Positions 7,999-17,779 of a stretch of 64,000 bases of DNA are shown piece by piece; within the stretch, counting starts at the first letter, position 1; every line of letters begins with the position of its first letter. Where the stretch lies: positions 1-64,000 of the forward strand of contig NZ_QSLN01000010.1 of assembly GCF_003368535.1 (NCBI RefSeq), in the 5' to 3' direction. Source of the DNA: Ammonifex thiophilus (GTDB taxonomy: Bacteria > Bacillota > Desulfotomaculia > Desulfotomaculales > Ammonificaceae). The notes beneath the pieces were generated by a model that saw only the letters and a list, made by a program, of their open reading frames with translations, was not told the DNA's origin and searched no databases. Both the position numbers and the translations under genes were made by a program.

Positions 7999-8574
7999 TC
8001 AAGGCCTGAAATCGCGACCCCGGATCAAGGCCAGGGCTTCGGCGCGCGTAGCCGCATTTTGCTGAAAGATCCCCCTTACCGCCGAGGTAACCGTCTTAGC
8101 CCCCGGCTTCTTCACCCCCCGCATGGTCATGCACATATGTTCGGCCTCGATGACCACCAGTACCCCGCGGGGGTTTAACTTCTCCATGATGGTATCGGCT
8201 ATTTGGGTGGTCAACCTCTCCTGCAGCTGCGGCCGCCGGGCAAACCCGTCGACCACTCGGGCCAGCTTGCTAAGACCGGTTACCACCCCAGCCCGCGGTA
8301 TGTAGGCCACGTGCGCCACCCCAAAAAAGGGAAGCAGGTGGTGCTCGCAGACAGAGTAGACGGGGATATCCCGCACCAAGACCATTTCTTCGTGGTTTTC
8401 GGTGAAGTACTTCTCCAAGTGAACCGCCGGGTCCTCGCGTAAACCGGCGAAGATTTCGGCGTACATCCGGGCTACCCTTTCGGGCGTGTCGCGCAAGCCC
8501 TCACGCTCCGGATCCTCCCCTATGGCCTCCAAAAGCAGGCGCACCGCCTGTTTGATTTTCTCTTGGTCGAACAT
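7999..8574 (-). CDS. folE: GTP cyclohydrolase I (FolE)
   Basis: Converts GTP to 7,8-dihydroneopterin triphosphate, the first step of both folate and queuosine synthesis. The 191-residue protein has the zinc site [10 protein letters not shown] (Cys76, His79), [22 protein letters not shown] and [19 protein letters not shown] follows CAGGAGGAGCGCG. Position directly after queE, with queC and queD upstream, points to a queuosine role, though it can also feed folate synthesis. Confidence 0.96.
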   Translation of the reverse strand: MFDQEKIKQAVRLLLEAIGEDPEREGLRDTPERVARMYAEIFAGLREDPAVHLEKYFTENHEEMVLVRDIPVYSVCEHHLLPFFGVAHVAYIPRAGVVTGLSKLARVVDGFARRPQLQERLTTQIADTIMEKLNPRGVLVVIEAEHMCMTMRGVKKPGAKTVTSAVRGIFQQNAATRAEALALIRGRDFRP

Positions 8575-8589
8575 CGCGCTCCTCCTGAC

Positions 8590-9345
8590 CTAAAGCCAGC
8601 CGCAAATTTTGTGCACCTGCGGGATGAGGCGCACATCCGAGGTTTTCCTCAGGGCCCACTCCTGCATCTCCAGAAGCCTCATCCCTGAGGGGCGAGAATT
8701 GGGGTCTCTGGTGGTTACCGGTTGCAATACGAGCACGGCCCTGGCCTTCTCGGCCAATTCCCCCGCTCGCTCCACTTCCTCTTTCGAGGTCTGCCGGCTG
8801 ACTACCGCCTTGAGTATGACTTCCTTTCCTTCGAGCCTGGCCAGAAACTCTTCGTGCTCACTCCAGTAGGACCTAAGCCCGGTGCTACTTGGAAGTTTGA
8901 GATCCATAGCCACTATGTCCACCAGATCCACCACTTCCTCCAAAGCGTGAGGCAAGGTGCCGTTGGTCTCCAGGTAGATCCGGCAGCCGACCTGGCGCAA
9001 GGCCGGCAGGAGCTCGCGCAAGAAAGTCGGATAAAGTAGAGGCTCGCCCCCCGTCAAGGCCACGGCTCCGTGCCTCAACTGCCGCAGCAGGTTAACCACC
9101 AGCAGGACCACTTCTTCCGGAGTAAGGGGATTAGGGAGATGAAAAAAGCGCTGCCTTCCCGCCACCAGCTCCACCCGGCAGGTGGCAGGCGTATCCCGGG
9201 GAGTGTCACAGTAGCGGCAGGCGAGGTTGCAACCGGCGAAGCGCACGAAAAGGTGCCGCGTCCCCACGTAGGGACCTTCTCCCTGGACGGAGGAGAAGAT
9301 CTCCCGCAAAGGGGCTAGGGCTACGGCACTCCCCTCACCTTGCAC
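8590..9345 (-). CDS. queE: 7-carboxy-7-deazaguanine synthase (QueE), radical SAM
   Basis: Radical SAM enzyme that contracts 6-carboxytetrahydropterin to 7-carboxy-7-deazaguanine. The CxxxCxxC motif appears as CNLACRYC near residue 39, preceded by EIFSSVQGEGPYVG and followed by ALTGGEPLLYP and YLETNGT. The frame opens with GTG (9345) 25 bases inside the DUF366 gene with no clear ribosome binding site; TTG at 9309, giving 239 residues that start just before LREIFSS, is an alternative. Part of the queuosine run. Confidence 0.92.
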   Translation of the reverse strand: MQGEGSAVALAPLREIFSSVQGEGPYVGTRHLFVRFAGCNLACRYCDTPRDTPATCRVELVAGRQRFFHLPNPLTPEEVVLLVVNLLRQLRHGAVALTGGEPLLYPTFLRELLPALRQVGCRIYLETNGTLPHALEEVVDLVDIVAMDLKLPSSTGLRSYWSEHEEFLARLEGKEVILKAVVSRQTSKEEVERAGELAEKARAVLVLQPVTTRDPNSRPSGMRLLEMQEWALRKTSDVRLIPQVHKICGWL

Positions 9346-9884
9346 CGCGCCAGGAACACCCCCTTCGTCTCCCCGGCGTAGGCCTCCATGATGGCCTCGG
9401 CCAACTCTCGGATCTCTTCCTCCCGGAGGCCCAACTCTAAGAGGCCCACCGCCTTCACCGGCACCCCCTCGGCCCGGACGTTAAGCCCTAAGTGGATCAT
9501 AACCGAGACAGGGGTCACAGTGGCCACCGACACCGAAAGCTTCCGGTCTTCCGCGAAAAGGTCGTCCCCCCGCCGTTCAAGAGGCCTGACCCCTTTCCTC
9601 TCCAGCATCTCTTTGGCAATCACCACCAGCAGGCGCTGCCGAAGAACTCCTTTTTCCAGATCCTGCTCGAAGTGCTCGACCAGAAAGTGGAGCATATCCG
9701 GGCTATAGATGACAGAAGAAGCCAGGTAGTCGGCTACGTCCACTAGAGCCTCCCTTTCCACCCGACAGGGGCCGCGAAAGGCCACTATACTGTCCCCCTG
9801 CAGGCCCAGATAACGAAAGGCCCAGAGGGAAGAAAGCTGGCTACCGTCATAGGTAAGGGTCTCGCGCAGGTAGAGGGTGCGCAT
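9321..9884 (-). CDS. DUF366 family protein in the queuosine cluster
   Basis: 187-residue soluble protein starting MRTLYLRETLTYDGSQL, with FRGPCRVEREALVDVAD and FAEDRKLSVSVATVTPVSVMIHLGLN. I recognise it as DUF366, a family of unknown function. ATG follows GGAGTGAGGAGAAGCG. It is inserted between queC and queE with a 25-base overlap into queE, which suggests a role in deazaguanine metabolism or in handling a pathway intermediate; this is inference from position only. Confidence 0.75.
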   Translation of the reverse strand: MRTLYLRETLTYDGSQLSSLWAFRYLGLQGDSIVAFRGPCRVEREALVDVADYLASSVIYSPDMLHFLVEHFEQDLEKGVLRQRLLVVIAKEMLERKGVRPLERRGDDLFAEDRKLSVSVATVTPVSVMIHLGLNVRAEGVPVKAVGLLELGLREEEIRELAEAIMEAYAGETKGVFLARCKVRGVP

Positions 9885-9893
9885 CGCTTCTCC

Positions 9894-10550
9894 TCACTCC
9901 CCTTCGACTTCCCGCAAGGCGCGGAAATAGCGCAGGCAACTGGGGCACCGGCCGCACATCTCTTCTCCCGCCCGGTAGCAGCTCCAGATAAAGGAGAAGG
10001 GTAACCCTAGGCGCTTACCCAGCCGGACGATGGCCCTTTTGTCCAGGCGCTGGGTGTAGCTTATCACCCGCACCTTTCCCCGCGTAGAGTAGCGCAGGAC
10101 TTCGTTCACGGCGTTTACAAAGGGAGGGCTGTTGTCGGGAAAGCTCTGAGCCTCCTCCGCATTAAAGCCGGCTACCACAGCCTCTGCTCCCAGGCTTTCT
10201 GCAAAAGCCGCTCCTACGCTCAAAAAAAGCGCGTTCCGGTTAGGAACCCATACCGAACGGGCCAGTTGGTCGGCTAAAACCTCGTCGTCCAGCTCCCTCG
10301 TTTCGGGTTCCGGCATCCCCTCCCCCGAGGCCATGGCCGGGGGCAAAAGTTCCTGCAAGAAGGAAAGGGGCAGTACCCGGTGGGGTACACCGTAATGACG
10401 AGCGAGCTTGGACGCTGCCTCGATCTCTCTTCTGGCCGCCGCCTGGCCGTAGTCGAAGGTAAGGGAAAGAACTACCTCTCCATCCTCCACCGCACAGGCT
10501 AAGCAGACGGCCGAGTCCAGACCCCCCGAGAGGAGGACTACGCTTCTCAA
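9894..10550 (-). CDS. queC: 7-cyano-7-deazaguanine synthase (QueC)
   Basis: ATP-dependent enzyme making preQ0 from 7-carboxy-7-deazaguanine and ammonia. PP-loop SGGLDS is at residues 8-13, FDYGQ follows, and the C-terminal zinc site is CYRAGEEMCGRCPSC. The start is TTG, overlapping the queD stop as TTGA, so translation is probably coupled. At 218 residues it is full length. Acts after QueE and before the reductase QueF, which is not in this window. Confidence 0.95.
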   Translation of the reverse strand: MRSVVLLSGGLDSAVCLACAVEDGEVVLSLTFDYGQAAARREIEAASKLARHYGVPHRVLPLSFLQELLPPAMASGEGMPEPETRELDDEVLADQLARSVWVPNRNALFLSVGAAFAESLGAEAVVAGFNAEEAQSFPDNSPPFVNAVNEVLRYSTRGKVRVISYTQRLDKRAIVRLGKRLGLPFSFIWSCYRAGEEMCGRCPSCLRYFRALREVEGE

Positions 10551-10921
10551 GGAGTATACACCACCCAGGCAGAAGGAGATTCCCCTACCCTTACCTCCTG
10601 CAAGGTTACGGCGGAATAGGAGGCCAGCCTGGCAGCCACCTCGTGATAAATGTACCGGGCCAGGTTCTCAGCCGTGGGAGGAAACTCTTTTCCAAAGGGA
10701 GGTAACTCGTTGAGGTACTGGTGATCCAGCTTGGCTAGTACCTCCCGCAGGATCTGCTTGAGCACAGCAAAATCCAGCAACATCCCGTCCGGCCCCAACT
10801 CCTCCCCTATCACCGTCACGGCGACCTCCCAGTTGTGCCCGTGCAGCCGGCTGCAGGGGGAAGGGTGGTCCGGCAACCGGTGGGCGGCGGAGAAAGAACC
10901 CTTAACCGTCAGCCGGTACAA
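10547..10921 (-). CDS. queD: 6-carboxy-5,6,7,8-tetrahydropterin synthase (QueD)
   Basis: Converts dihydroneopterin triphosphate to 6-carboxytetrahydropterin in queuosine synthesis. FSAAHRL and LHGHNW give the zinc-binding histidines; DHQYLNEL and [10 protein letters not shown] are family motifs. The start is TTG at 10919-10921, 124 residues, eight bases after GGAGGGG; a much longer frame back to 11314 lies inside proS and has no QueD-like sequence. Overlaps the proS end by 13 bases and the queC start by four. Confidence 0.93.
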   Translation of the reverse strand: MYRLTVKGSFSAAHRLPDHPSPCSRLHGHNWEVAVTVIGEELGPDGMLLDFAVLKQILREVLAKLDHQYLNELPPFGKEFPPTAENLARYIYHEVAARLASYSAVTLQEVRVGESPSAWVVYTP

Positions 10922-12639
10922 AATTCCTTCCCCTCCAGGAAAGCCGTAACCTTCTCCAAGACCTCGCCCTTGCTCACGAGCCAGTTTTCCCCCGTGCGCC
11001 GGAGCTTGAGTTCTACCTTGCCCTCCGCCGCGTGCCTGCCCACCGTGATCCGCAGGGGATAGCCCACCAGGTCGGCGTCCTTGAACTTCACTCCTGGCCG
11101 CTCCTCGCGGTCGTCCAACAGCACCTCTATCCCCTTTTCTCGCAGGAGGTTGTAGATCTCCTCGGCCAGCTCCCGCTGGGGTGCTTCCTCGTAGTTGACG
11201 GGTAACACCAGCACCTGGAAGGGAGCCACCGCCACAGGCCAAATAATTCCCTCTTCGTCGTGGTGCTGCTCCACCACCGCCGCCATGGTGCGGGTTATTC
11301 CTATGCCATAACACCCCATGATGATGGGGCGCTTCTCCCCTCTCTCGTCCAAGTAGTAGGCGTTGAGAGCCCGGCTGTACTTGTCGCCCAACTGGAATAT
11401 CTGCCCTACCTCTATGCCGCGCACGCTCAGCAAGGGCCGACCGCAGCGGGGGCAGGGATCCCCCTCACTCACCTGGCGGATGTCGGCCACGTCTTGCACG
11501 GGGAAGTCCCGGCCTGGCAGGACATTGATGTAGTGGGCATCCGGTCGGTTAGCCCCCACCGCTCCCGCCTTCACGTGGAGTACCTCCCGGTCTACCACTA
11601 AGGGCAGGGAGAGCCCTATGGGACCGGCAAAGCCGGGTGGCGCTCCCGTAGCTTCTTCCACCAGGTCTTCGCCGGCCAACTCGAGCTCCAGCACCCCTAG
11701 GTGGTTCTGCAACTTGACCTCGTTAACTTCCCGGTCACCCCGCACCAGAGCCGCCACCAGGCCTTTTTCTGTGCGGTAGATGAGGGTTTTGATTATCTGC
11801 TTGACGGGAAGCCCCAGGAAAGCGGCCACCTCCTCGGCCGAGCGCACTCCCGGTGTGACCACCAGCTCTATCGGCCCTTCTTCCCCGATTTCCTCCAGGG
11901 AAGATAGGCTCTCCGCCTTCTCCACGTTGGCCGCGTAGCCGCAGGTTGTGTCGGGGCAGTAGACCACCACCGCCTCCCCCGCTTCAGCCAAGGCCATGAA
12001 CTCGTGGCTCACGCTCCCCCCTATGGCTCCCGTATCCGCCTCCACGGCCCGGAAGTTGAGCCCCACGCGGGTAAAAATCCGGGTATAAGCCTCGTACATC
12101 TTCCGGTAGCTCTCTTCCAGTCCGGCCCAGTCCCGATCGAAAGAGTAAAGGTCCTTCATTATGAACTCCCTCCCCCGCAAGAGCCCGAAGCGGGGACGCC
12201 GCTCATCCCGGTACTTGTTCCCTATCTGGTAGAGGAGCAGGGGGAGTTGCTTGTAGGAGCGAACCTCGGCAGCTACCAGAGCAGTTATCATCTCTTCGTG
12301 GGTGGGGCCGAGGCAGAAGTCGCGCCCGTGGCGATCCTTCAGGCGGAAAAGCTCAGGTCCGTACACTTCCCAGCGACCCGAGCGGTGCCAGAGCTCCGCT
12401 GGCTGAAGGATGGGCATCAAGATTTCCTGCCCGCCGGCTCGGTTCATTTCCTCGCGAACGATGTTCTCAATCTTGCTACATACGCGCTTTCCCAAAGGGA
12501 GCAGCGTATAGATACCGGCCGCCACCTTGCGGATGAAGCCCGCCCGCAGCAAAAGCCGGTGGCTGGCCACCTCCGCTTCGGCCGGCACTTCCCTTAAGGT
12601 CGGCACAAGCCAAGTGCTCAACCGCAAAGCTTGGTCCAT
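10909..12639 (-). CDS. proS: Prolyl-tRNA synthetase, bacterial type with editing domain
   Basis: Class II synthetase charging tRNA-Pro. The catalytic domain shows [17 protein letters not shown] (motif 2 area) and a C-terminal anticodon-binding domain from about residue 470. The YbaK-like editing insertion occupies roughly residues 225-385. Length 576 fits the bacterial type. The ATG at 12639 abuts AAAGGGGG with no spacer; TTG at 12627 would start [15 protein letters not shown], which fits family N-termini better. No T-box leader is seen. Confidence 0.95.
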   Translation of the reverse strand: MDQALRLSTWLVPTLREVPAEAEVASHRLLLRAGFIRKVAAGIYTLLPLGKRVCSKIENIVREEMNRAGGQEILMPILQPAELWHRSGRWEVYGPELFRLKDRHGRDFCLGPTHEEMITALVAAEVRSYKQLPLLLYQIGNKYRDERRPRFGLLRGREFIMKDLYSFDRDWAGLEESYRKMYEAYTRIFTRVGLNFRAVEADTGAIGGSVSHEFMALAEAGEAVVVYCPDTTCGYAANVEKAESLSSLEEIGEEGPIELVVTPGVRSAEEVAAFLGLPVKQIIKTLIYRTEKGLVAALVRGDREVNEVKLQNHLGVLELELAGEDLVEEATGAPPGFAGPIGLSLPLVVDREVLHVKAGAVGANRPDAHYINVLPGRDFPVQDVADIRQVSEGDPCPRCGRPLLSVRGIEVGQIFQLGDKYSRALNAYYLDERGEKRPIIMGCYGIGITRTMAAVVEQHHDEEGIIWPVAVAPFQVLVLPVNYEEAPQRELAEEIYNLLREKGIEVLLDDREERPGVKFKDADLVGYPLRITVGRHAAEGKVELKLRRTGENWLVSKGEVLEKVTAFLEGKEFCTG

Positions 12640-12646
12640 CCCCCTT

Positions 12647-13711
12647 TCATTCTACTCCTTCTATGCCCATTTCTTTGATGGTTTCTAGGAGTTCCTCTAC
12701 CAGTCGCTCGGCCGGCACCTTCTTCACCAAGCGGCCGTGTCGGAAAATAACCCCCCAGCCTCGCCCCCCGGCTAGGCCCACATCGGCCTCCCGCGCTTCC
12801 CCCGGCCCGTTGACCGCGCACCCCATTACCGCCACCTTTATGGGTGCCGTCACCCGGCGAAGCCGCCGGTCTACCTCGGTGGCTATGGCAAGCACGTCTA
12901 TCTCGCAACGCCCGCAGGTGGGACAGGAAATGAGCTCTATCCCCCGCTTCCTGAGTCCCAAAACCTTGAGGATCTCCCAAGCAGCCCAGACCTCCAGACA
13001 AGGATCGCCGGTTAGGGAAACGCGGATGGTATCCCCTATCCCTTCTGCCAACAGGATTCCTATTCCCACGGCTGACTTTATGAGCCCCCGGTTCCCGGGA
13101 CCCGCCTCGGTTATCCCCACGTGCAGAGGATAGTCCACCTTCTGACTCAAAAGCCGGTAGGCCTGGACCGTCAAGGGGACATCGGAGGCCTTGACGGAAA
13201 CCTTTATCAAGCGAAAGTCCATCTCCTCCAGCAGGCGCACGTGGCGCAAGGCGCTTTCCACCAGAGCCTCCGCCGTCACTCCCCCGTACTTGGCGTAAAG
13301 GTCCTTTTCCAGCGAGCCGGCGTTTACCCCTATCCTTATGGGGACCCGGCGCTCCCGCGCCTTGTCCACCACCTTCTCAATCTTTGCTTTATCCCCTATG
13401 TTTCCTGGGTTTAGTCGTAACCCGTCGGCTCCGGCTCCCAGAGCCGCCAGGGCCAGGCGGTAATCGAAATGAACATCGGCGACCAGGGGGAGCGAAACTC
13501 GCGCCTTTATCTTCTCGAGGGCCCGGGCCGCTTCTAAATCCGGCACTGCCACCCGGACCACTTCGCAGCCGGCCTCCTCCAACGAGCGGATCTGGGCCAC
13601 CGTGCGCTCGACGTCCTGAGTAGGGGTTTTGGTCATGGACTGAACCACCACCGGCGCCCCGCCGCCGATCTGGATCTTGCCCAAAAACACCGGACGAGTG
13701 GGCCGCCTCAC
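12647..13711 (-). CDS. ispG: 4-hydroxy-3-methylbut-2-en-1-yl diphosphate synthase (IspG/GcpE)
   Basis: Iron-sulfur enzyme of the MEP isoprenoid pathway, converting MEcPP to [30 protein letters not shown] is the family N-terminus; the cluster ligands are in [12 protein letters not shown], with a Glu in [12 protein letters not shown]. Length 354. GTG start overlaps the rseP stop (GTGA). Lies with dxr in the same run, giving two steps of the same pathway, and with uppS, which uses the product chain. Confidence 0.95.
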   Translation of the reverse strand: MRRPTRPVFLGKIQIGGGAPVVVQSMTKTPTQDVERTVAQIRSLEEAGCEVVRVAVPDLEAARALEKIKARVSLPLVADVHFDYRLALAALGAGADGLRLNPGNIGDKAKIEKVVDKARERRVPIRIGVNAGSLEKDLYAKYGGVTAEALVESALRHVRLLEEMDFRLIKVSVKASDVPLTVQAYRLLSQKVDYPLHVGITEAGPGNRGLIKSAVGIGILLAEGIGDTIRVSLTGDPCLEVWAAWEILKVLGLRKRGIELISCPTCGRCEIDVLAIATEVDRRLRRVTAPIKVAVMGCAVNGPGEAREADVGLAGGRGWGVIFRHGRLVKKVPAERLVEELLETIKEMGIEGVE

Positions 13712-14751
13712 TTCCCCATCCCTCCGGTCAGGTGCAACAGATCACGGTAGGTGATGACCACGATGAGGAAGAGGAGCAGGGCGAAACCCACCAGGTGAAT
13801 CAGATTTTCCTTCTTGGGATCGAGGGGACGCCGGGTCACTCCTTCCCAGAAGAGGAAGAGGAAGCGAGCTCCGTCGAGGGCCGGTATGGGAAGGAGATTG
13901 AAAAAGCCCACGTTGATGCTCAAAAAGGCGGTGAACTGGAGCAGGGGAGAAAGCCCCATCTGGGCCACCTTGCCCGTCTCCACTGCTATGCGCACCGGAC
14001 CGCCTATGTCGGCCGGGGCCTGGTGCAGGAGGAGATGCCCCAGGAAGAGGAGGATGAGCTTTATCATGTTGGCCGTCGCCACGATGCCCTGCTTCAAAGA
14101 CCCCAGCAAACCCGGGCGCTCGTTCACCACCACCGGCACGATACCGATCTTATTCTTGCCTGTTTCGTCCGGCTGCGGGCTTACCACCAGGTCGGTAAGC
14201 TTACCGTCCCTTTCCACCGTGATGGTTCGCTCCTGGGAGGGACCGCGTCCAATGATCCTGGCTATCTCCTTCCAGGAGTTGACCGGTTGCCCGTCTATGG
14301 CCACAATGCGATCCCCGGGCTTGAACCCCGCCGCTGCCGCTGGGTAGTGGGGTAGGACCTCGGCGATGCGGGTGGTGGCTACCGGTATACCCTGCCAGAG
14401 AAAGACTATGGCCAGCAGGAGCACGGCCAGGAAAAAGTTCATGAAGGGTCCTGCCAGGATCACCAGCATACGGCTCCAGACCGGCTTGCGGGCGAAGCTG
14501 TAGGGAGCTTCCCGCTCTTTGTCCTCCGGGTCCATCCCCACCAGCCGGACATACCCGCCTAGGGGCACCAGGCGCAAGCTGTACTCGGTCTTGTGGCGCT
14601 TAAACCCTCCCAGCCGGGGACCGAAGCCCAAGCTGAACTCGTAAACACCTATCCCCACCAGGCGGGCGGCCAAAAAGTGCCCTGCCTCGTGGATAAAGAT
14701 GATGAGCCCGAAAACAAAAATCACCGCTAGGGCAGTTAAGACTATTCCCAC
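13708..14751 (-). CDS. rseP: Site-2 intramembrane zinc protease RseP/RasP
   Basis: Membrane metalloprotease that cuts anti-sigma factors and signal-peptide remnants. HEAGH is at residues 21-25 in the first membrane helix, a PDZ domain is around residues 115-200, and NLLPIPALDGAR near the C-terminus gives the third ligand. Length 347. GTG start inside the end of dxr (10-base overlap). The order dxr-rseP-ispG-proS is widely conserved in Firmicutes. Confidence 0.95.
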   Translation of the reverse strand: MGIVLTALAVIFVFGLIIFIHEAGHFLAARLVGIGVYEFSLGFGPRLGGFKRHKTEYSLRLVPLGGYVRLVGMDPEDKEREAPYSFARKPVWSRMLVILAGPFMNFFLAVLLLAIVFLWQGIPVATTRIAEVLPHYPAAAAGFKPGDRIVAIDGQPVNSWKEIARIIGRGPSQERTITVERDGKLTDLVVSPQPDETGKNKIGIVPVVVNERPGLLGSLKQGIVATANMIKLILLFLGHLLLHQAPADIGGPVRIAVETGKVAQMGLSPLLQFTAFLSINVGFFNLLPIPALDGARFLFLFWEGVTRRPLDPKKENLIHLVGFALLLFLIVVITYRDLLHLTGGMGK

Positions 14752-15896
14752 TGCTTTATCAGCGCCTCCGCTTCCTTACGCGCCCAGGCATCGGCCTCTT
14801 CGATGGCCTCCAAGGAGAGTTCCTTGACCACCTGGTGGCGCCTCATCACTTTTTCCACCACCGCTGGGATACCCAGGAAGGGAAGCCTTTCTTCTAGAAA
14901 AGCCGCCACCGCCACTTCGTTGGCAGCGTTGAGTACCGCCGGCATGGTTCCGCCGATCTTTCCCGCCTCTATAGCCAGACTGAGGCAGGGAAAACGCTCG
15001 CAATCGGGCTCGGCGAAGGTTAAGGTCCCCACCCGGGCCAAATCCAGGGGGAAAAGCTCGGTGGCCATCCTCTCGGGGTAACTAAGGGCATAGAGGATGG
15101 GCAAGCGCATATCGGTCACACTCATGGCTCCCAGCCAGGCTCCGTCGATGAACTCTACCAGGCCATGCACGATGCTCTGGGGGTGAATTAGTACCTTAAT
15201 CTTATCATACTCCAAGCCGAAGAGCCAATGGGCCTCGATGACCTCCAATCCCTTGTTCATGAGGGTGGCCGAGTCCACCGTTATCTTGGGGCCCATGCGC
15301 CAGGTGGGGTGGCGTAGCGCCTCCGCCGGCCGAACCTTAGTCAGCTCTTCCAAGGAATATTCCCGGAAAGGCCCCCCAGAAGCCGTGAGGACTATCCTCT
15401 TCACCCCTTTCCTTCCTTCCAAGCACTGCCATATGGCAGCGTGCTCGCTGTCCACCGGTAGAATGAGCGTACCCCTCTTCTGGGCCTCCCGCACCACAAT
15501 CTCCCCGGCTACCACCAAGGTTTCTTTGTTGGCCAGAGCTACTCTTTTACCAGCTCTTATGGCCGCCAGGGTGGGCTTCCAGCCTACCGCTCCTGTAACC
15601 GCCACCAGCACCGTATCCGCTCCCGGCCAGGAAGCCAGGTGCTCAAGCCCTTCCTCCCCCCAAAAGATGGACGGGCGGGACTCAGAGGGAAGCGACTCCG
15701 CCAGTAACCGCGCCTCCTCCGCGCTGGCCAGGGCCACCGCTTCGGGGCGAAAGGAGAGCACCTGCTCCCGCAAAAGCTTCCAGTTCCTCCCTGCTGCCAA
15801 ACCCTTCACCCGGAAGCTTCCCGGGAAGAGTTGCACCACTTCCAGAGCCTGCCTGCCTATGGACCCGGTACTTCCTAAAATCACCAACTCGCGCAC
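14742..15896 (-). CDS. dxr: 1-deoxy-D-xylulose 5-phosphate reductoisomerase
   Basis: NADPH-dependent first committed step of the MEP pathway. The nucleotide-binding GSTGSIGRQ is at residues 8-16; LANKETLV, PVDSEHAAIWQCL, LTASGGPF and MNKGLEVIEAHWLF are all intact. Length 384, typical. GTG start. Followed by rseP with a 10-base overlap. Confidence 0.96.
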   Translation of the reverse strand: MRELVILGSTGSIGRQALEVVQLFPGSFRVKGLAAGRNWKLLREQVLSFRPEAVALASAEEARLLAESLPSESRPSIFWGEEGLEHLASWPGADTVLVAVTGAVGWKPTLAAIRAGKRVALANKETLVVAGEIVVREAQKRGTLILPVDSEHAAIWQCLEGRKGVKRIVLTASGGPFREYSLEELTKVRPAEALRHPTWRMGPKITVDSATLMNKGLEVIEAHWLFGLEYDKIKVLIHPQSIVHGLVEFIDGAWLGAMSVTDMRLPILYALSYPERMATELFPLDLARVGTLTFAEPDCERFPCLSLAIEAGKIGGTMPAVLNAANEVAVAAFLEERLPFLGIPAVVEKVMRRHQVVKELSLEAIEEADAWARKEAEALIKQWE

Positions 15897-15920
15897 AAGA
15901 TTTTACCCCCTCGCCAACTT

Positions 15921-16976
15921 TCAGTCGCGGGAAGCCTGCCAAGCTCGGTAGAGAGCCTGGATTACGATGACCGCGACGGGACCCAGCACCAGCCCCCCGG
16001 GGCCGATGAGCTTCAAGCCCGCGTACATGCCGAAGAGCACTGCCAAGGGATGAGCCCCCAAAGTGAAAGCCACCACCCTGGCCTCCAGCAACTGCCTCAA
16101 GACAAAGGTAGAGCCGTAAACTAGAGATAACTTGATGCCCAAGGGAACAGACCCGCTGAAGAAAGAGTAAGCGATCCAAGGTAAGAAAAGGGTGCTCGGC
16201 CCTAAAACGGGTAGGAGGTCTAGAAGACCGGTTAGGAGCCCCAAGGTCAGAGCGTACTTGACGCCGCTCAACCAGAGCCCCACGGTGGTCACCAGCGCTG
16301 TCAGGGAAACGAGGAAGAACTGGGCCTTGAGGTATCCCCAGAAGGCAGTGGAGGTGCGCCGCAAGAGATTTAAAGAGGTTTCCCCCCAGGGTTGGGGCCA
16401 GAGGCGTTGCCACCAGCTCTCCAGCAAGTAGCGGTCGCGCCCGATGAAGTAGGTGGCTAGGAAGCTCACGAAGACTATGAGGAAGAAACCGGGGATGGCG
16501 CCGAAGAAGGAAATGAGAGAGGTGGCCAGCGAGGCAGCCCACTTCTGGGCGCTGGCCGCCAAAGTGTTTAAGGCCATTTCTAGGTAGCGGGCCGCCTCCG
16601 GAGGAAGGGTCCCGTAGCGCTCCCGCAGCCAGTTAAACCACCGAAAAAGTTTGTCTTGCGCTTCCAGGGCGTAAGCTGGAATGCTGCCGGCCAAATCCCC
16701 TAACTCCACCGCCAGATAAACCCCCAGCAAGGTGAATACCAGCCCCAGGAACAAAAGGAAGAAAAGTATGGCGAGAAAGACGGCTACCCCCCGGGGCAGG
16801 CGGCGCTCCAGGGGCCGGACCAAAGGCTCGAGGAACAGGGCCAAAACCGCGCCGATGAGGAAGGGTAGAGAAACGGGGAGAAGGTAGCGCAAAAGCCAGA
16901 GGGTAGCTGCCACCAGGATGGCTCCCGCTACCACGCTGCTCGCCGCTAGCCACAGGCGCCGCCACCACTCGGGCAA
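15921..16976 (-). CDS. YtvI-like sporulation integral membrane protein (AI-2E permease family)
   Basis: Polytopic membrane protein of 351 residues with about eight hydrophobic segments, a charged region near LFRWFNWLRERYGTLP, and the conserved GLLTGLLDLLPVLGP and MYAGLKLIGPGGLVLGP of the AI-2E/PerM family; the YtvI branch is linked to sporulation. The start is placed at TTG (16976), five bases after the cdsA stop with a G-rich ribosome binding site; an upstream ATG at 17063 would overlap cdsA by 83 bases. Substrate unknown. Confidence 0.8.
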   Translation of the reverse strand: MPEWWRRLWLAASSVVAGAILVAATLWLLRYLLPVSLPFLIGAVLALFLEPLVRPLERRLPRGVAVFLAILFFLLFLGLVFTLLGVYLAVELGDLAGSIPAYALEAQDKLFRWFNWLRERYGTLPPEAARYLEMALNTLAASAQKWAASLATSLISFFGAIPGFFLIVFVSFLATYFIGRDRYLLESWWQRLWPQPWGETSLNLLRRTSTAFWGYLKAQFFLVSLTALVTTVGLWLSGVKYALTLGLLTGLLDLLPVLGPSTLFLPWIAYSFFSGSVPLGIKLSLVYGSTFVLRQLLEARVVAFTLGAHPLAVLFGMYAGLKLIGPGGLVLGPVAVIVIQALYRAWQASRD

Positions 16977-16980
16977 GGCC

Positions 16981-17763
16981 CTACCCCCCCAAATGCCAGT
17001 AGGCGAAGTAATATACCAAGGGGGCGGAAAGGCACAAGCTGTCAAAGCGGTCGAGAACGCCACCGTGCCCCGGTATGAGGCTGCCGGCGTCCTTTTTATT
17101 GCTGGCCCGCTTCACGGCCGAAAGGACGAGATCGCCAAGCTGCGCCGCTCCCCCTACCCCCAAGCCTAAGAGAAAGAGGCTCAAAGGGGAAAGACCGAGC
17201 CAAGGGGCAAAGAGCAAAGAAAGGCCCCCGCTGGCCAGAAGCCCTCCCACCGACCCTTCCACCGTCTTGCCGGGACTGAGTTGCGCAACCAGGCGGCGCC
17301 TGCCCCAGAGGCGGCCGGTGAAGTAGGCCACCGTGTCGAAAGTCCAGGTGATTAACAAAAGAAAAAGGAGCCAGAACCAGCCGTTAGGCAAGGAGCGAAG
17401 AAAGAAAGGGAAAAGCAGTAAAGAAAGATAAGTGCAGGAGAAAAGGGTAGCTGCTGCCTCCCAAGGAGAGAAGCGAGGGAAAAGGAATACCAGGGCTAAG
17501 GCGGTGCATATGGCCGCGGGCAAGACGGCAAGTTCATAATTCGGTCTCCCCAGTTGGGCCGCCCAGATGAAGAAAATGGAGTTAATCCACGGCCAAAGCG
17601 GAGGTATTCTCAAAAGCAGCGCCATCTCCCGCAGGCCCAGCAGGTAAAGCAGGGTCAGGAAAAGAAAAAAAGGCCATCCACCCCACCACCCCAGAAGCAG
17701 GATGAGCGGAGCTCCCAGAACCGCGCTCAAGACGCGCAAGCTGAGTTCCCGCGGCAGAGGCAT
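16981..17763 (-). CDS. cdsA: Phosphatidate cytidylyltransferase (CdsA)
   Basis: Integral membrane enzyme making CDP-diacylglycerol from phosphatidic acid and CTP. About eight membrane segments and the family signature near the C-terminus (GDLVLSAVKRASNKKDAGSLIPGHGGVLDRFDSL, about residues 205-240) are present. 260 residues. ATG follows GGAGGAGTTAG. Sits between uppS and ytvI in the conserved lipid/isoprenoid run. Confidence 0.94.
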   Translation of the reverse strand: MPLPRELSLRVLSAVLGAPLILLLGWWGGWPFFLFLTLLYLLGLREMALLLRIPPLWPWINSIFFIWAAQLGRPNYELAVLPAAICTALALVFLFPRFSPWEAAATLFSCTYLSLLLFPFFLRSLPNGWFWLLFLLLITWTFDTVAYFTGRLWGRRRLVAQLSPGKTVEGSVGGLLASGGLSLLFAPWLGLSPLSLFLLGLGVGGAAQLGDLVLSAVKRASNKKDAGSLIPGHGGVLDRFDSLCLSAPLVYYFAYWHLGG

Positions 17764-17779
17764 CTAACTCCTCCGTACC

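Noticed and set aside
10922-11314. N-terminal extension of QueD by 131 residues
   Set aside because: The extra frame lies wholly within proS and reads as Gly/Arg-rich shadow sequence; TTG at 10921 has a good ribosome binding site and gives the normal family length.
12640-13000. T-box leader for proS
   Set aside because: ispG ends only seven bases from proS, leaving no room, and no T-box core was seen; the gene is inside an operon.
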